64,000 nucleotides of DNA, from positions 1,054,001 through 1,118,000 of the forward strand of contig CAWUEY030000001.1 of NCBI GenBank assembly GCA_963921245.4, in the 5' to 3' direction. This stretch comes from JABJGO01 sp963921245. GTDB lineage: Bacteria > Pseudomonadota > Alphaproteobacteria > Rhodospirillales > Casp-alpha2. This document shows positions 33,644 to 43,651 of the stretch, in pieces; within the stretch, counting starts at the first letter, position 1; every line of letters starts with the position of its first letter. A program made the translations under genes and the position numbers. A model generated the notes under the pieces. It did no database searches and was not told where the DNA came from. It was given only the letters and a program-made list of their open reading frames with translations.

Positions 33644-34342
33644 ATGATGGCTGACGAGGGTTCTTCGGGAGGGGGCCCGGAGTTGTCAAAAGTCGGGAAT
33701 TTGCCTTCTATGTCGCCAGAGAAAGCTGAAGACACGTCGTGGGCATTTTATACGTATCCGCTGGATGCGCCTGCCGCCGCCTTTGCCGAGTTCGCACCCA
33801 TGGTGGACCTGTGGCGCGCCAAGTGTGGCGCGAACCAGCGCTGGCCTGCCTGGCGTGACTTCGAGTTGATGGATTTCGAAGGCTGGTGGGGCCAGATCGG
33901 TGTTGGCGAGATCGTGCCGGGTCATCGCGGCGTCAACGCCATTCTTTGGGGAACCCGGCTTACCGAATGGTGGGGCGCGGACCTTACAAAAAGAGACCTG
34001 GTGGAGATTTCGATCCTCGGCAGTCCGGCCTACGAACAACAGATCGACTATTACAAAGCCATGTTCACCGGCGAGCGCATTGGCTTTAACCAAGGCACCA
34101 TGGAAAGCCTGGACCGGGCGTTTATACACCTGAAGGTGGTGGAGTTGCCGTTATCATCGGATGGCGTGATGCCCAGTCATCTTCTGACCGCCGCCATGCC
34201 CTGTGAACCCGGCAGCGATGCCGTGCCGGCCATGGAACCGCTCCCCATTCCGGAAATCACGCCGCGCGGTCAGCGCCAGCCCGCAGGCCCGGATTACTTC
34301 AGAGCGACTTCCGCAGCCGCAACCGCAACGCATTCAGCTTGA
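33644..34342 (+). CDS. PAS_5-like domain protein, convergent overlap with argG
   Basis: 232 residues. WPAWRDFELMDFEGWWGQIGV and ILWGTRLTEWWGADLTKRDL resemble alphaproteobacterial PAS-like sensory proteins, but no effector domain follows. The C-terminal 25 residues are Pro/Ala/Thr-rich. The 3' end overlaps the 3' end of argG by 44 nt on opposite strands. The start is uncertain: ATGs occur at 33644, 33647 and 33710, none with a strong ribosome site. Confidence 0.6.
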   Translation: MMADEGSSGGGPELSKVGNLPSMSPEKAEDTSWAFYTYPLDAPAAAFAEFAPMVDLWRAKCGANQRWPAWRDFELMDFEGWWGQIGVGEIVPGHRGVNAILWGTRLTEWWGADLTKRDLVEISILGSPAYEQQIDYYKAMFTGERIGFNQGTMESLDRAFIHLKVVELPLSSDGVMPSHLLTAAMPCEPGSDAVPAMEPLPIPEITPRGQRQPAGPDYFRATSAAATATHSA

Positions 34343-35516
34343 TAAACCCTTCTGCGTCACGCTGATCGTAAACCGCGTCTTCCTCAAAGGTTACTAGGTC
34401 TTCGCTGTAGAGGCTGTTGGGGCTCTTGCGGCCGGTAATGATGACGTTGCCCTTGTAGAGCTTCAGCCGCACCGTACCGGAGACTTTTTTGCTCACGTCA
34501 TCGATGGCGGCCTGTAGCATTTCCCGTTCGGGCGAGAACCAGAAGCCGTTGTAGAGCATCTCGGCGTACCTGGGCATCATCTCGTCTTTCATGTGCATAC
34601 CACCACGGTCCAGTGTAATGCTCTCCATGGCGCGCCGTGCATGGAACAGCACCGTTCCGCCCGGTGTTTCATAGACCCCGCGGGATTTCATGCCGATGAA
34701 ACGGTTTTCCACCATGTCGACGGCACCGACACCATTCTTGCCACCAAGCGCGTTGAGTTTGCTCAACAATTCGGCCGGGCTCAACTTCTCGCCGTTCACA
34801 TGGGTCGGGTCTCCGCCCGCGAAATCGATGGTGATTTCTTCCGGCGTATCGGGCGCTTTCCAGGGGGGCACCACCCGCGTCAACACGTGATCCCAATCCG
34901 GTTCTTGCCACGGGTCTTCAAGTGCTCGGCCTTCGCTGGAAACATGCAAAAGGTTGGCATCCTGGCTGAAGGGCGGCTCACCGCGCTTGTCCCTGGTCAC
35001 TGTGATCTGGTTCTGCTCAGCATACTCGATCAGCTTGTTGCGGCTGTTCAGATCCCATTCGCGCCACGGAGCGATAATCTTGATATCGGGTTTCAGCGCG
35101 TAATAACCGATCTCGAAGCGTACCTGATCGTTGCCCTTTCCCGTAGCCCCATGGGCAACGGCATCGGCACCGACATCGTTGGCGATCTCGATCTGGCGCT
35201 TAGCAATCAGCGGCCGCGCACAGCTCGTGCCCAACAGGTAGGTGCCTTCATAGATAGCGTTGGCCCGGAACATGGGAAACACATAATTGCGAACGAATTC
35301 CTCGCGCAGGTCCTCAATATAGATTTCCCTGATCCCGGCACGCTCGGCCCTGGCACGGGCGGGCTCCAGCTCTTCGCCCTGGCCGAGATCCGCCGTAAAG
35401 GTCACAACCTCGCATTCATAGGTTTCCTGCAACCATTTCAGGATCACGGACGTGTCCAGACCACCGGAATAGGCGAGCACCACCTTGTTGATATCGTCTT
35501 TGGTATAGGACGCCAC
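34299..35516 (-). CDS. argG: Argininosuccinate synthase
   Basis: 405 residues. The ATP pyrophosphatase loop AYSGGLDTS is near the N-terminus, with GKGNDQVRFE and EYAEQNQITV as further family blocks. It condenses citrulline and aspartate in arginine synthesis. The start is GTG at 35516. It stands alone; argH is not in the window. Its 3' end overlaps the convergent PAS-like gene. Confidence 0.97.
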   Translation of the reverse strand: MASYTKDDINKVVLAYSGGLDTSVILKWLQETYECEVVTFTADLGQGEELEPARARAERAGIREIYIEDLREEFVRNYVFPMFRANAIYEGTYLLGTSCARPLIAKRQIEIANDVGADAVAHGATGKGNDQVRFEIGYYALKPDIKIIAPWREWDLNSRNKLIEYAEQNQITVTRDKRGEPPFSQDANLLHVSSEGRALEDPWQEPDWDHVLTRVVPPWKAPDTPEEITIDFAGGDPTHVNGEKLSPAELLSKLNALGGKNGVGAVDMVENRFIGMKSRGVYETPGGTVLFHARRAMESITLDRGGMHMKDEMMPRYAEMLYNGFWFSPEREMLQAAIDDVSKKVSGTVRLKLYKGNVIITGRKSPNSLYSEDLVTFEEDAVYDQRDAEGFIKLNALRLRLRKSL

Positions 35517-35807
35517 GGTATGGGAACCCCATCGCGGAATTGATCGAAGTGCGCGGGACCCTAGAGCAGAACCGGGCAGGGTTCAAGGCTGGACCTTGCC
35601 CGTGATGATCTCAGCCCGATTTTCGAATATTGATGATATTGCCGCTCACCATGAGGGCTGCGCCCGCCAATTCGGCGCGGGGTCTGAGTATGGTCGCGCT
35701 AACGGGCGCTGTTCACACACTCTCTTTCAGCCTATGCTTTTGGCCCTCGGGCACCGGGTGTCGAGCCGCCCGGCAAGCGGAAGCCCAGGAAACCGGAGAA
35801 AACAGGC

Positions 35808-36767
35808 ATGAGCGCCATCAAGCAACCCTTTGTCCATATAACCGATGACATCATGGCGGACTTGCCGATTTCCACCGCCGCCGTTCTGCGGGTTACCGAA
35901 GCCGCGATCCGTGGGCGGGATGCGGGAACGGTTTGGGCCGCCCCCAAGGCGACGATTTTCCCGCCTGATGGACGATACCTGATGGCGGCGCTTGCCGGAC
36001 AGAACGATCCGCCCTATCTGGTTACTAAAACCGTTGTCCTGAACCCGGCCAATCCGGGCAAGGGCTTGCCGCAGATTGATGGCGTCATTTCCCTGGTTGA
36101 TGCGGAAACCGGTCACCCGAAAGCCATTCTGGACGCTGGCTGGATCACGGGCATTCGCACCGCCGGGGCCAGTGCCGCCGCCGCCCGCCATATGGCGCGC
36201 AAGGATGCGGCATCCATCGGGTTTATCGGAGCCGGTGTTCAGGCGCACTGGCATCTTCGCCTCTTCAGTGACATGTTCCCCATCAAGCACATCAGGACGT
36301 TCAGTCGCGGACGCGCGAAACAGGAGGCGCTGTGTGCCGAGGCCGAAAAGCGCGGGATCAGCGGTGAAATTTGCTCATCTGCCGAGGCCGCCATCAGCGA
36401 CGTGGACATGATCGTGACCTCGATCACCGTGGATTATTCACCGGAATTCCGGCCGTTCCTGGATGCCGGTTGTCTGAAACCCGGCGCGTTCGCTGCCGTA
36501 ACCGATCTGGGGGTGCCATGGATCAAGGACAGGCTGGTGGCGCTGGACCGGGTTATCATCGACGATCTGGAACAGGAAGCAGCCATGGAAAAGAAACTGG
36601 CACCGCAGGACGTGGTGCAGGGTGACCTGACAGGCGTGGTCTGTGGCCGGGTATCGGGGCGCGAACAGGAGCAGGAACGCACGGCATTTATCTTTCGCGG
36701 TGTCCCGCTTGGTGACTTGGCGCTTTCGGTGCTGGTTTATGAAAAATATCGCGAAGCGAGAGGATAA
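35808..36767 (+). CDS. Ornithine cyclodeaminase / mu-crystallin family protein
   Basis: 319 residues. The Rossmann fold reads IGFIGAGVQAHWHL, preceded by the substrate-side TAGASAAAARHMA and the lysine-bearing PYLVTKTVV. Family members are ornithine cyclodeaminases, alanine dehydrogenases or ketimine reductases, so the substrate is open. The ATG has GGAGAAAACAGGC upstream. The intergenic region before it (291 nt) shows no other feature. Confidence 0.85.
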   Translation: MSAIKQPFVHITDDIMADLPISTAAVLRVTEAAIRGRDAGTVWAAPKATIFPPDGRYLMAALAGQNDPPYLVTKTVVLNPANPGKGLPQIDGVISLVDAETGHPKAILDAGWITGIRTAGASAAAARHMARKDAASIGFIGAGVQAHWHLRLFSDMFPIKHIRTFSRGRAKQEALCAEAEKRGISGEICSSAEAAISDVDMIVTSITVDYSPEFRPFLDAGCLKPGAFAAVTDLGVPWIKDRLVALDRVIIDDLEQEAAMEKKLAPQDVVQGDLTGVVCGRVSGREQEQERTAFIFRGVPLGDLALSVLVYEKYREARG

Positions 36768-36776
36768 GCGTCAGGA

Positions 36777-37007
36777 TTGTTTCGGATCAACCGTCGCCAT
36801 TTGAAGCCGCCATTTGATGCCGCGCCGAGGGTGCTGATTGAGGCGGCGAGAGACGCTCCCTCTGAAACGTATTTGTTACTGGCGAACGCGCCTGCCGATA
36901 CCGTCAGCCGTCGTGTCGGATGTACCGAACGGGTTGAACTGGTTCCACAAGGCGCGATAGCCTTTGGGTACAAAATCGAGAGAATTCTTGGGTTCCAGGG
37001 GGAATAG
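36777..37007 (+). CDS. Possible small hypothetical protein
   Basis: A 76-codon frame starting with TTG nine nt after the previous stop. The codon pattern looks gene-like over most of its length (VLIEAARDAPSETYLLLANAP, GAIAFGYKIERILG), but there is no recognisable domain and the start is weak. It may be a fragment of a longer gene. The remainder of the 335-nt gap before the next gene shows nothing else. Confidence 0.3.
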   Translation: MFRINRRHLKPPFDAAPRVLIEAARDAPSETYLLLANAPADTVSRRVGCTERVELVPQGAIAFGYKIERILGFQGE

Positions 37008-37102
37008 GAATACGATACCGCGTGTTTTCAGTCCGCGGAGACGCAGGCCCGTTTGCGGACAATCATTGAATCCCGCGAGAACCGGAAGACATAGGAAAAC
37101 GC

Positions 37103-38284
37103 ATGTCCGCTTCAGAGGAACGCCGTGGTGTGATGGTCGTGACGGCCGGCATGGTAATGATGATTGTGCTGGGCTCCGTGCATGCTTTTTCGGTGTTTCT
37201 GGAGCCGCTGGAAAACCGGTTTGCGGTTTCCCGGGGTGAGACAAGCCTGACCTATTCCCTAGCGCTCGTCAGTCTGACCATCAGTGTCCTGTTCGCTCAT
37301 CACGTGTTTCGCCGGGTGCGGGCGGTGCCGCTGATGATCCTTGTTGGCGGCCTTGCCGCAGGCGGTTGTCTGCTGGCGGCGCACGCGAACAGCCTCGCTA
37401 TGGTCTGGCTGGGGTACGGGGTGTTGTTCGGGGCTGCCAACGGACTGGGTTACGCTTATGCCCTGCAAGGCTCGGCCCAGGCCAATCCGGAACGCGCCGG
37501 TTTTGCCATGGGACTGATAACGGCCTGTTACGCGTTGGGTGCCGTCCTGGCACCCCTTCCTTTTGATATACTGATCAAGCACAGCGGATTTGAAGGGGCC
37601 ATGGTCGGGCTTGGCGGGGCTATCGTGATCGTGATGCCGGTGGCGGCCTTCCTGCTCCACAAATCGGGTGCGGTTCTTCGGGTGGATGAACCGGCGGTGG
37701 ACGACGTGGATACGCCTGTTACGCTTGGCCGAGATGGCGGTAGGATACTGATCCTGTGGCTGGGATACGGCACGGCGGTGACAGCGGGGCTCATGGCGAT
37801 CGGTCACGCGGCGGGGATTGCCCGCGCGGGCGGCCTGTCATCCGGTGGTGTTCTCGCCGCGCCTGTTGTCATTGCCGTGTTTAATCTGGGCGGCAGTTTG
37901 CTGGGCGGCTGGTTCGCCGACCGCATGGCCCTGAACCGGGTCTTGTTTGCGGTTGCCGCCCTGTCATCCGTCGCCCTGTTTGCCATGGCGCTGACATCGG
38001 GGGCCCTCAGTATTCTCGCCGGACTGGCAATCGTGGGGTTCGGCTATGGTGCCACCATTGCCGTCTATCCGGCGGCGGTGGCATCGGTTTTCGGCGCGGT
38101 GCGCGGGGTCAAGGCCTACGGCTATATATTTACCGCCTGGGGCACGGCGGGTCTTGCTGGTCCGGCGCTCGCCGGGTACCTGTTCGGGCAGTCAGGTAGC
38201 TATACCGTGCCCCTGATGGTCGCCGGGGTAGCGGGGCTGGTGTCTTGCCTCACGGTACGGTTTCTACCGGAAAGATCGCCGTGA
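37103..38284 (+). CDS. MFS transporter, OFA/monocarboxylate-like
   Basis: 393 residues, 12 hydrophobic helices in two halves separated by a short acidic loop (VDEPAVDDVDTP). FGAANGLGYAYALQGSAQ and FGYGATIAVYPAAVASVFG resemble the oxalate/formate antiporter group. AGGAAAACGC precedes the ATG. No substrate is evident from neighbours. Confidence 0.8.
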   Translation: MSASEERRGVMVVTAGMVMMIVLGSVHAFSVFLEPLENRFAVSRGETSLTYSLALVSLTISVLFAHHVFRRVRAVPLMILVGGLAAGGCLLAAHANSLAMVWLGYGVLFGAANGLGYAYALQGSAQANPERAGFAMGLITACYALGAVLAPLPFDILIKHSGFEGAMVGLGGAIVIVMPVAAFLLHKSGAVLRVDEPAVDDVDTPVTLGRDGGRILILWLGYGTAVTAGLMAIGHAAGIARAGGLSSGGVLAAPVVIAVFNLGGSLLGGWFADRMALNRVLFAVAALSSVALFAMALTSGALSILAGLAIVGFGYGATIAVYPAAVASVFGAVRGVKAYGYIFTAWGTAGLAGPALAGYLFGQSGSYTVPLMVAGVAGLVSCLTVRFLPERSP

Positions 38285-38347
38285 CCAGCACCGGCAACAG
38301 GTCGTCGTGGCGATTGCTGGAACGCCCGGGCATGGAAAGGCTTTGCC

Positions 38348-38406
38348 TGGAACGGCTGTGTGCATGTAACGACTAAGCATGGAACGACTGTGTGCATGTA
38401 ACGATT
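38348..38406. repeat. Two-copy 27-nt direct repeat, period 32
   Basis: Copies at 38348-38374 and 38380-38406 differ at only two positions; both contain CTGTGTGCATGTAACGA. It lies in the gap between convergent genes. Confidence 0.7.
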
Positions 38407-38467
38407 GGGCAGGGCACGGGCGACGCCCCTGAATTCTATGGTGAGAAAGATTGCCTGCTCTATATCC

Positions 38468-39583
38468 TCACCCGTGATCCGCCGAAGACTCGGGTTTTGC
38501 AGCGGGTTCACTCTTATCATCGGATGACTTCCGCACCGCATCGGGATCAATGCCCATATCGGTCATGCGCTGCCGCCAGCGGGTATTGGCCAGGTCCTGC
38601 AAATCCTCGACGGTGTCCATCTCATCGGTGATCTCCAGACCGATCAGGGTTTCCACCACATCTTCCAGGGTTACCAGACCCTGCACCGTTCCGTACTCAT
38701 CCACCACCAGTGCCATGTGGGCCTTGTCCCGGGTCAGCCGGTCATAGGTCGCCGCCGCCGACAGGGTTTCGGACAAGACCAGCAATTCACGTTCGAACTC
38801 GGAAACCGTGCGCTGGAACTCGTCACGGGCCTGGGCGATCAGCAGATCGGTTTTCAGAACATAGCCGGTAATGTCATCGGCCTGTTCCCTGAACACCGGT
38901 ATGCGGGAGAACGACGAGTTGGTTTGATCCGAAAACACCTCGGCCACCGGCAAGGTGCCGGGCAAGGAAAAAATCACGGTGCGTGGTGTCATGATGTCGC
39001 GGACCGATAGCTGGCGCAGCTTCATGATGTTGGAAACCACCTCGTGCTCAGTGGCGTCCAGCACGCCTTCCTCCTTGCCGATGTCGACCATGGCGCGGAC
39101 TTCGTCGCGGGTGTAGGTAAAAGGGCTGTGCCCGGCACCGGAGATCAGGCGCGTCAGCCGTTCCGACATCCACACCAGCGGGTAAAGCCCGATGGTCATC
39201 CAGTGAATGACGCGGCCAAAGCTCGGTGCCAGTTGCTGCCAGTAGGTCGCGCCCAGGGTCTTGGGGATGATCTCGGAAAACACCAGGATCAGGAACGTCA
39301 GAACCCCGGAGGTAATGCCGAGGTACTCATTGCCGAAGACCAGGGTGGCCTGTGCCCCCACACCTGCGGCACCCACCGTGTGGGCGATGGTGTTGGCGGT
39401 CAGGATGGCCGCCAGAGGCCGGTCCAGATTGGCCTGCAATCGGTTGAGGAGCCTTGCCGTCCGGCTGTTCTGATCCATGGCCGCGATATAGGATGGCCGG
39501 ATGGACAGCAGCACGGCCTCGGACACGGAACAGATGAACGAAACGCCGATGGCCAGAGCAAGATAAAGGATGAGAAGGGTCAT
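38468..39583 (-). CDS. CNNM/CorC-type membrane protein with CBS pair
   Basis: 371 residues. An N-terminal DUF21 membrane domain (VFSEIIPKTLGATY) is followed by two CBS motifs (VRDIMTPRTVIFSL and HMALVVDEYGTVQGLVTLEDVVE). The tail is charged and probably disordered. Homologues are linked to magnesium/cobalt efflux. The C-terminal CorC_HlyC domain is missing or very short compared with the larger family form. Confidence 0.85.
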   Translation of the reverse strand: MTLLILYLALAIGVSFICSVSEAVLLSIRPSYIAAMDQNSRTARLLNRLQANLDRPLAAILTANTIAHTVGAAGVGAQATLVFGNEYLGITSGVLTFLILVFSEIIPKTLGATYWQQLAPSFGRVIHWMTIGLYPLVWMSERLTRLISGAGHSPFTYTRDEVRAMVDIGKEEGVLDATEHEVVSNIMKLRQLSVRDIMTPRTVIFSLPGTLPVAEVFSDQTNSSFSRIPVFREQADDITGYVLKTDLLIAQARDEFQRTVSEFERELLVLSETLSAAATYDRLTRDKAHMALVVDEYGTVQGLVTLEDVVETLIGLEITDEMDTVEDLQDLANTRWRQRMTDMGIDPDAVRKSSDDKSEPAAKPESSADHG

Positions 39584-39872
39584 TGAGCGCGGTCAGGTCG
39601 GTAGAGAGAAGTCTGGAAATTCGACTACTCATACTACGATTCTCGGTCAAATGCTCATGAAATTCGACCTCACCGAACGGCCTGATAATCAGGGTGTTTG
39701 ATTGACACGGAAAAAGCTGACCTAAAACACCGTCACCGGGCCGGTTCAACGGCCACAGATTATGCGTTGATTATGCGCTACGTATACGGGCCTTCGACGG
39801 GCTTAAAACTCGTCTGGAGATTGAATCCGTAGATTCTGACGCCATTAAGACCCGATAAAGATAAATCCCTGT

Positions 39873-40502
39873 TTAATTCACCCTGTAGACGTGAATTCGG
39901 TGGGTGATGTCCGCGTCCCCCTCCCCATAGGGCATGGAATGAAAACTGTCGGAGACAAATTCGGGTGTCCAGGTGCCCGCATCTTCCAACCGTTTTACCG
40001 CCGCCGGATAGGCCGGGTCCTGCCCTGCATCCTCGCGCAGCGAAAAGATCACCGGCCCTCCGGGCTTGCAGACACGCACCAGTTCATCATAGGAATTGGG
40101 CGGTGCATGACCGGGCGTGATGCATCCTGCGCTTATCACTGCGGCGAAATGATCGTCGGGCAGGTCGAGAGTTTCGCCCAGCACCATGCGGCGGAGCTCG
40201 GCATAAATCCCTTTGTCCCGTGCCACATCGAGCATGCCTTCGGAAAAATCGATGCCGGTAAAGCCGCGGTATCCGGCCAACGCCAGGCCTTCTGTCTGTA
40301 ACCCGCTGCCACATCCGGCATCCAGGATCGGGCTTGCATCCAGCGGCACAAAGCGTGTGAAGATGGCGGCGATGGCGGCCGGAATACGGTAACCCGCCTT
40401 GCACAGGTCGGGTTCGTAATCCCTGGCCCAAGTGTCGTAGGCCGCTTCCGCCTCGGCAGCGGATTCCATCGCATAGAATTTCGCAACGCCGTGTTCGCTC
40501 AT
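39873..40502 (-). CDS. Class I SAM-dependent methyltransferase
   Basis: 209 residues. Motif I is ILDAGCGSGLQTEGL, the acidic end of strand 2 is FTGIDFSEGML, and LDLPDDHFAAVISAG follows. The N-terminal YDTWARDYEPDL pattern is common in small-molecule methyltransferases. The substrate is unknown. The ATG at 40502 has AGGGGG about 5 nt upstream; an ATG one codon earlier is too close to it. The 289 nt between its stop and the next gene hold no visible gene. Confidence 0.8.
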   Translation of the reverse strand: MSEHGVAKFYAMESAAEAEAAYDTWARDYEPDLCKAGYRIPAAIAAIFTRFVPLDASPILDAGCGSGLQTEGLALAGYRGFTGIDFSEGMLDVARDKGIYAELRRMVLGETLDLPDDHFAAVISAGCITPGHAPPNSYDELVRVCKPGGPVIFSLREDAGQDPAYPAAVKRLEDAGTWTPEFVSDSFHSMPYGEGDADITHRIHVYRVN

Positions 40503-40595
40503 CATGCCCCCTTTGTTCATTCGTGGTGGCAAAGGATAGATGAAAAGCCTCCCCCGAGGCAACCGCTATTGCCGTGTCGGGATGCTTCCCGACAG

Positions 40596-41462
40596 TCAGA
40601 GGGCGTCGATAATGGCGACCAGTTCCCGGTGTTCATCCTCGCTCAATGGCTGAACCGGGCGACGACAGGTACCAACATCACCGGACAACAGATTGACCGC
40701 GGCCTTGACGCTGGGGTTGAAGGCGTGAGCCCAGACAAAACGGTTCAGCGGATAGATGCGATTCCAGAGCGCGGTGGCTTTCTCGAATTCCCTGTTATTG
40801 ATGAGATCGTAGATCGCAACCGCTTCGGAGGGCAGGGCGTTGGAGGTGCCCCAAAAGCAGCCCACCGCACCGGCCAGAAGCCCGTGATACATAACGGGTT
40901 CGCCACCGACAAAAAGACTGATGCCGCGCGTGGTCAGGTCCTGCATACGGATGAAATCACCGGTGCTGTCCTTGAGGTATTTGAAATTCGAAAGCTCCAT
41001 CACCCGAAGGCAAAAATCCGGATCGAGATCAATGCCCGAATGCACCGGGATATTGTAGGCCATCAGGGGCGTGCTGACGGCGTTGTTGACGCGTTCATAG
41101 TGTTCAAACACCCCTTCCATGACCGGGCCTTCGAAATAGGGCGGCAGAACCAGCATGGCATCGGCCCCGACACCTTCGGCATGTTTGGCAAGCTCGATGG
41201 TATCTTCGGTTCGCACGGCGGACACGTGGGCGATCATTTTGGCCTGTCCGTCCAGGTGATCGTGGGCGATTTCCAGCACACGCTTACGCTCGTCCATGGA
41301 CAGGAAGGAAAACTCCCCCGTGCCGCCGCCCGGGGCGATGATGTGAATGCCCGCCTCGAGCAGGCGATCCAGATGCTTCCGGTAACCGGCTTCGTCGATG
41401 GCGTTTCCGTCGTTCGTGAACACGGTACAGGCCGGTGTGCAAATGCCTTTCAAATCACTCAT
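40596..41462 (-). CDS. Dihydrodipicolinate synthase/N-acetylneuraminate lyase family aldolase
   Basis: 288 residues, TIM barrel. PGGGTGEFSFLSMDER is the pyruvate-binding segment, the catalytic Tyr is in MAYNIPVHSG, and the Schiff-base Lys is in FKYLKDSTGD. Its isolated position and divergence from DapA suggest a catabolic aldolase rather than lysine synthesis. Confidence 0.85.
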   Translation of the reverse strand: MSDLKGICTPACTVFTNDGNAIDEAGYRKHLDRLLEAGIHIIAPGGGTGEFSFLSMDERKRVLEIAHDHLDGQAKMIAHVSAVRTEDTIELAKHAEGVGADAMLVLPPYFEGPVMEGVFEHYERVNNAVSTPLMAYNIPVHSGIDLDPDFCLRVMELSNFKYLKDSTGDFIRMQDLTTRGISLFVGGEPVMYHGLLAGAVGCFWGTSNALPSEAVAIYDLINNREFEKATALWNRIYPLNRFVWAHAFNPSVKAAVNLLSGDVGTCRRPVQPLSEDEHRELVAIIDAL

Positions 41463-41545
41463 GGGTCTATCCAGTCCAAACCATAAAATTATGTAATCGT
41501 TCTAAACACCGAACTCTTCATGATATAGAGCCGCTCTCTATTCGC

Positions 41546-42577
41546 CTAGCCGTTAAATCCAACCGTGATCAGGTGTAAAAGCCTGCCCAGGTCCCCCCGC
41601 ACGTTATCGCGGTGGGTATCATAGCTCACATGTGCGTCCGGTCCCGCATGGGGATTGAGCCCGATGGACCAGAGCGGCGTCAGCGCGTGCGGCAGAAAGG
41701 AATAGCGCACATCGACAATGCGTTCACCGCCGCCAGCATCATCTGTGGTACGGACTAGGTAATCATCGCTGAACCGGGCAAAGCGCTCGACGTCGCGGGC
41801 CTGCTGGCTATCGGCTTGCAGCCAGGGAAAATCCCGCGCGGTATCCAGTTTCGCCATAGACCCGCCCGCCAGAACACCGGGACCGAAACGGGGCCGGATG
41901 GCATCCACATAAAACCGCCCGTCGGACTCATAGATGCTTTTCCAGACGATGGTATTGCCGAAGGTCGGTTTGATTGCCAGCCGTTCCACCGCGTGGCCGC
42001 GGTCACGGGCGAGCGTTTCGGCCATCGTCCGGGCAGTCTGGTGCTGCGCGGCACCAAAAGCGAGGTAGCACATCACCCAAACCAGCCCGATACGGGCCCA
42101 GTTGCTGTTCCTTTTGACAATGCCGATTGCCAGCAGAACCGCGAGCGGCCCCGTGAACAGGGGATCGACAATGGAAACAATGCTGAGAGAAAACCGGGCA
42201 TCACTGAACGGCCAGAGAAGCTGTGTGCCGTAGGATGTGGCCGTGTCCAGCAACCCGTGTGTCGCATAACCCGCCGCGGCGAACAGCCACAGCTGAATAA
42301 AACTGGCGTGGCGCCAGCGACGCAGGCTCAGATACAACAGCCCCGCGACAAGAAAGCTGCCCACCGGAATGAAGATCAGAGAATGGGTGAATTGTCGGTG
42401 ATACTCCAGAAACAGCAGACTGTCCGTGGACGAGCGGATCAGAACATCCAGATCGGGGACGAGACCCGCCAAACACCCGGCGGCGGCGGCGACGCCGATC
42501 GGCGACCTGTCCTGTTTCCTACGGAGGCAAGAGACGGGGAGTGCCGCACCCAACGTGCCCTGTGTCAGGGGGTCCAT
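41546..42577 (-). CDS. YdjM/DUF457-type inner-membrane metal-dependent hydrolase
   Basis: 343 residues. The start is ATG at 42577 (MDPLTQGTLGAALP), the standard N-terminus of the family. HRQFTHSLIF and YATHGLLDTATSYG carry the His/Asp metal ligands, PDLDVL a further Asp pair, and three to four hydrophobic segments surround them. A long soluble C-terminal part follows. It lies 14 nt after the SbtA-like gene, so the two are co-transcribed. The substrate is unknown. Confidence 0.8.
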   Translation of the reverse strand: MDPLTQGTLGAALPVSCLRRKQDRSPIGVAAAAGCLAGLVPDLDVLIRSSTDSLLFLEYHRQFTHSLIFIPVGSFLVAGLLYLSLRRWRHASFIQLWLFAAAGYATHGLLDTATSYGTQLLWPFSDARFSLSIVSIVDPLFTGPLAVLLAIGIVKRNSNWARIGLVWVMCYLAFGAAQHQTARTMAETLARDRGHAVERLAIKPTFGNTIVWKSIYESDGRFYVDAIRPRFGPGVLAGGSMAKLDTARDFPWLQADSQQARDVERFARFSDDYLVRTTDDAGGGERIVDVRYSFLPHALTPLWSIGLNPHAGPDAHVSYDTHRDNVRGDLGRLLHLITVGFNG

Positions 42578-42591
42578 GGTCTGAACCCCGC

Positions 42592-43554
42592 TCAGCCGCC
42601 GAGAACCCGGGTCGCAACCACCAGATACACCGGAATGCCGATGATCAGGTTGAACGGAAACGTCACCCCGAGGGACAATGCCGTATAGATCGAGGGATTG
42701 ACGTCCGGCATGGCGATACGCATGGCGGCAGGGACGGCAATATAGGACGCCGACGCCGCCAGAGTCATGAGCAGAGCCGCATTCCCGACGGTAAGCCCGC
42801 CCAGCGCGGCGCACCCCAGCCCCAGCGATGCACCGATCACGGGCATGACAATACCGAATATCAGAGACCCCGGTGACAGCACGCGGCGGTCTCGGCGAAT
42901 CCCGTCCCCCGTCTTCAAGCCCATGTCGAGCAGGAAAAGGCACAGCACGCCCTGAAGCGGATCAAAGAAGAAGGGGGCGACAATCGTGCCGCCATCCGCA
43001 CCCATGAGGACACCGATAACCATGGCCCCGAGGATCAGGAAAATGCTTTCGTTAAACACCACAACTTTCAACACGTCGCACAACGGCGCGGGGGTCAACC
43101 TGCCGCGGCCCGCCAGGGCCAGTCCGGAGGCAATGGCCGGTGCCTCCATCAGGGCGGCAACCGCCACCATACCGGCGGCGAATGCTACGCCCGCATCTTC
43201 CAGCAGGGTTGAGGCCGCAATAAAGGTCACGATGCTGATAGACCCGTAGTGCGCGGCGATGGCCCCCGCTTCGCGCCGCTCGAACGCGGTCAGGTGCCGC
43301 AACAAGACATAGGCGACGGTCGGCATGGCAAAACTCAAAACAACACCGAACAGGGCCGCCGCGACAATGCCCGCAAGCCCCTCTTCCGATACCGCGACGC
43401 CACCTTTCAAACCGATGGCGGCCAGCAGAAACAGGGCAATGCCCTTGGAAAAATTCTCGGATATCCGAACCTCGACGGTCGCCAGGGCACCAATGAGGCC
43501 CAGAGCGAAGAAAAGCACTGGCGGCGAGAGCAGCGTCGCGAGTATCAGGTCCAT
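42592..43554 (-). CDS. SbtA-type sodium-dependent bicarbonate permease family protein
   Basis: 320 residues with ten hydrophobic helices. KGGVAVSEEGL, AAHYGSISIVTFIAA and SASYIAVPAAMRIAMP are hallmark segments of the SbtA (DUF897) family, first known as cyanobacterial Na+/HCO3- symporters. No SbtB-like PII gene is adjacent, so activity control and substrate are open. AGGGG lies upstream of the ATG. Confidence 0.85.
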   Translation of the reverse strand: MDLILATLLSPPVLFFALGLIGALATVEVRISENFSKGIALFLLAAIGLKGGVAVSEEGLAGIVAAALFGVVLSFAMPTVAYVLLRHLTAFERREAGAIAAHYGSISIVTFIAASTLLEDAGVAFAAGMVAVAALMEAPAIASGLALAGRGRLTPAPLCDVLKVVVFNESIFLILGAMVIGVLMGADGGTIVAPFFFDPLQGVLCLFLLDMGLKTGDGIRRDRRVLSPGSLIFGIVMPVIGASLGLGCAALGGLTVGNAALLMTLAASASYIAVPAAMRIAMPDVNPSIYTALSLGVTFPFNLIIGIPVYLVVATRVLGG

Positions 43555-43651
43555 AAGCGTAACCCCTGTTCATCGGGTGTACCGTCACACCATGTTCAGC
43601 CCCACACCCAAACTGTCCGGTGCCTCTGATACAGGGCCGGAGCCGATGTCG

